Shown in pieces: positions 5,228-6,679 of a DNA stretch of 6,679 nucleotides (its first letter is position 1; each line of letters begins with the position of its first letter). The stretch is taken from NCBI GenBank assembly GCA_947179285.1, contig CAMXAV010000037.1, positions 1 through 6,679 on the forward strand, written 5' to 3'. The translations under genes were made by a program, and so were the position numbers. The notes beneath the pieces are model-generated. The model had not been told where the DNA came from. It saw only the letters and a program-made list of their open reading frames with translations, and searched no databases. Source of the stretch: an uncultured Helicobacter sp. (GTDB lineage Bacteria; Campylobacterota; Campylobacteria; Campylobacterales; Helicobacteraceae).

Positions 5228-6600
5228 TGGCAAGTTTTGCAGAAGAATGCGCTGTTGTCGGCGTCTATGGCTGCCCCAATGCGGCGAATATCGCCTATTA
5301 TGCGCTGTTTGCCATGCAACATCGCGGGCAAGAGGCAAGCGGAATCAGCAGCGCCAATGCGCAAAAAATCCACACTATCAAGAATCAGGGGCTTGTTACC
5401 TCTGTTTTTAACCAACAAAATCTCGCCAAGCTGCAAGGCTTTGCCGCTGTGGGGCACAACCGCTATTCCACAGCAGGGGACGATTCGATTTTTGACGCGC
5501 AGCCCATTTTTGCGCGCTATGATTTGGGCGAAATCTCTGTGGTGCATAATGGCAACCTCACCAACGCTAAGGCGCTGCGCAGCGAGCTCATTAATAATGG
5601 CGCGATTTTCCAAAGCTTTCTTGACACCGAGATTCTCACACACCTTATCGCAAAAAGCAAGCGCGAGCACCTGCAAGAACGCATTACAGACGCTGTCGCG
5701 CAGATTGAAGGCGCGTATTGCCTGTTGTTTCTAAGCCGCTCGAAGATGTTCGCGTTGCGCGACCCTTTTGGATTCCGCCCGCTTAGTCTTGGCACAATCC
5801 GCAACGCTGATGGCAGCGTTGGCTATATTGTCGCGAGCGAGACATGCGCGTTTGATTTGGTGAATGCGACGTTTGAGCGCGAGATTGAGCCGGGCGAAAT
5901 GCTCGTTTTTGACGGCAACAAGCCGCCGCAAAGCTTTAGGCTCGCACAAAAGCCTGTGCACTATCCGTGCATTTTTGAGTATATCTATTTCGCGCGCCCC
6001 GATAGCAGGATTTTTGGGCGCAATGTCTATCAGGTGCGCAAGGCAATGGGCGTTTGGCTCGCAAAAGAAAAGCCCATTGAAGCCGATATGGTGATTCCCG
6101 TTCCCGATAGCGGGATTGCCGCCGCGCTCGGATATGCCAAGCAAAGCCAGATTCCCTTCGAGCTTGGAATCGTGCGCAATCACTATGTCGGGCGCACATT
6201 CATCGAGCCCACGCAGCAGATTCGCGAACTCAAGGTGCGGCTGAAGCTCAATCCGATTCGCGAGATTATCGCGGGCAAGCGGCTTGTGGTGATTGATGAT
6301 AGCATCGTTCGGGGGACGACAAGCAAGCAGATTGTGCGCATTTTGCGCGATGCGGGCGCAAAAGAAATCCACATGCGCATAAGCTCGCCGCCAACGGCGC
6401 ATTCATGCTTTTATGGCGTGGATACGCCCGATGAGCAGGAGCTGATTAGCTACAAGATGAATCTTGAGGAGATTTGCCGCTATATCGAAGCCGATTCGCT
6501 CGCGTATCTCTCGATTGAGGGCTTGCGCAAAAGCCTCGCGTGCGGCGATGATGAGCAGTTATGCCAAGCATGCTTTGATGGCAAATACCCGTTGCATTGA
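5227..6600 (+). CDS. purF: Amidophosphoribosyltransferase
   Basis: A cytoplasmic enzyme of 457 residues for the first committed step of purine synthesis: PRPP plus glutamine gives phosphoribosylamine. The N-terminal glutaminase is an Ntn-hydrolase whose nucleophile should be Cys8, exposed after removal of a seven-residue propeptide (MASFAEE). HNRYSTAG (77-84) and NGNLTN (108-113) belong to this domain. The transferase half has the PRPP loop VVIDDSIVRGTTS (354-366). Four cysteines fit the [4Fe-4S] form known from Bacillus subtilis: Cys248 (YPCIFEY), Cys394 (HSCFYGVD), and Cys446/Cys449 (QLCQACF). The length suits the family. The ATG overlaps the dapB stop, with only a weak GAG upstream, which suggests coupling. 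Feedback inhibition by purine nucleotides is expected from the family. H. pylori lacks this gene, so the host differs from gastric H. pylori in purine supply. Confidence 0.96.
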   Translation: MASFAEECAVVGVYGCPNAANIAYYALFAMQHRGQEASGISSANAQKIHTIKNQGLVTSVFNQQNLAKLQGFAAVGHNRYSTAGDDSIFDAQPIFARYDLGEISVVHNGNLTNAKALRSELINNGAIFQSFLDTEILTHLIAKSKREHLQERITDAVAQIEGAYCLLFLSRSKMFALRDPFGFRPLSLGTIRNADGSVGYIVASETCAFDLVNATFEREIEPGEMLVFDGNKPPQSFRLAQKPVHYPCIFEYIYFARPDSRIFGRNVYQVRKAMGVWLAKEKPIEADMVIPVPDSGIAAALGYAKQSQIPFELGIVRNHYVGRTFIEPTQQIRELKVRLKLNPIREIIAGKRLVVIDDSIVRGTTSKQIVRILRDAGAKEIHMRISSPPTAHSCFYGVDTPDEQELISYKMNLEEICRYIEADSLAYLSIEGLRKSLACGDDEQLCQACFDGKYPLH

Positions 6601-6640
6601 GGGCGCAACGCGCCCCCGCAGGCGTGTCTAATACGCCCTC
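6599..6640. terminator. Nested GC-rich hairpins after purF
   Basis: GGGCGC-AAC-GCGCCC (6601-6615) is a perfect six-pair stem starting right after the purF stop. A second stem pairs GGCGT (6621-6625) with ACGCC (6633-6637). An alternative larger stem pairs GAGGGCG (6599-6605) with CGCCCTC (6634-6640). No T-run follows on either strand, so this is not a classical intrinsic terminator. It may stop or stabilise transcripts from one or both sides. Confidence 0.4.
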
Positions 6641-6679
6641 GGCATGCATTTCCACTCAACCTCTTTTGCCACAAATTGT
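6628..6679 (-). CDS. Possible C-terminal end of a convergent gene (partial)
   Basis: Read on the minus strand from the window edge, one frame stays open for 16 codons (QFVAKEVEWKCMPRAY) and ends in TAG at 6630-6628. The residues look plausible for a protein tail, and the stop falls among the hairpins after purF, as expected between converging genes. An open run this short occurs by chance about half the time, and I do not recognise the tail, so this is a weak call. Confidence 0.22.
   Translation of the reverse strand, partial: QFVAKEVEWKCMPRAY

Noticed and set aside
5731..6402. Long minus-strand frame opposite purF
   Set aside because: It is antisense to a complete, motif-rich gene, has no ribosome site and no recognisable domain; such frames are expected in codon usage rich in GCG and CGC.
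6601..6679. tRNA or small structured RNA after purF
   Set aside because: The hairpins do not form a cloverleaf and no T-loop or acceptor pattern is visible.

Overview
The window looks like a chromosomal segment of an epsilonproteobacterium, most likely a Helicobacter or close relative. The main reasons are the thioredoxin reductase, whose residues resemble Helicobacter TrxB closely, and the trxA/trxB and dapB/purF pairings. The base composition, close to half G+C by eye, is high for Helicobacter. The presence of purF argues against H. pylori, which lacks de novo purine synthesis. The species is not identifiable from this sequence.

Layout. Positions 1-206 carry no gene. They hold three copies of a short palindromic repeat, bounded by an outer inverted repeat. 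Positions 207-2445, minus strand, form a two-gene zinc-efflux operon: an ArsR/SmtB-type repressor with an intact alpha-5 zinc-binding signature, followed by a P1B-2 type Zn/Cd/Pb export ATPase. The 113-base divergent region (2446-2558) contains an SmtB/CzrA-like operator placed over the repressor's own promoter start, then a separate promoter for the rightward genes.

The rightward block is trxA, an unrecognised membrane-anchored protein that I read as a thioredoxin fold without active-site cysteines, trxB, dapB and purF. trxA and the unrecognised gene overlap as TAATG, and so do dapB and purF. The first downstream gene has no ribosome site and the second only a weak one, so translation is probably coupled. 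trxB has its own likely promoter; dapB follows trxB by 36 bases with a strong ribosome site. After purF come nested GC-rich hairpins and possibly the last codons of a convergent minus-strand gene.

How the parts work together: the left operon is a self-contained zinc/cadmium sensor and exporter. The right block supplies a cytoplasmic thiol-reduction couple (TrxA/TrxB) plus two housekeeping biosynthetic steps (lysine/diaminopimelate and purine). Most of the window is ordinary core genome. The parts most worth a second look are the cysteine-less thioredoxin-like membrane protein inside the trx locus, two substituted signature residues in the ATPase, the repeat cluster, and a strong excess of GAATC/GATTC with complete absence of GAGTC/GACTC.
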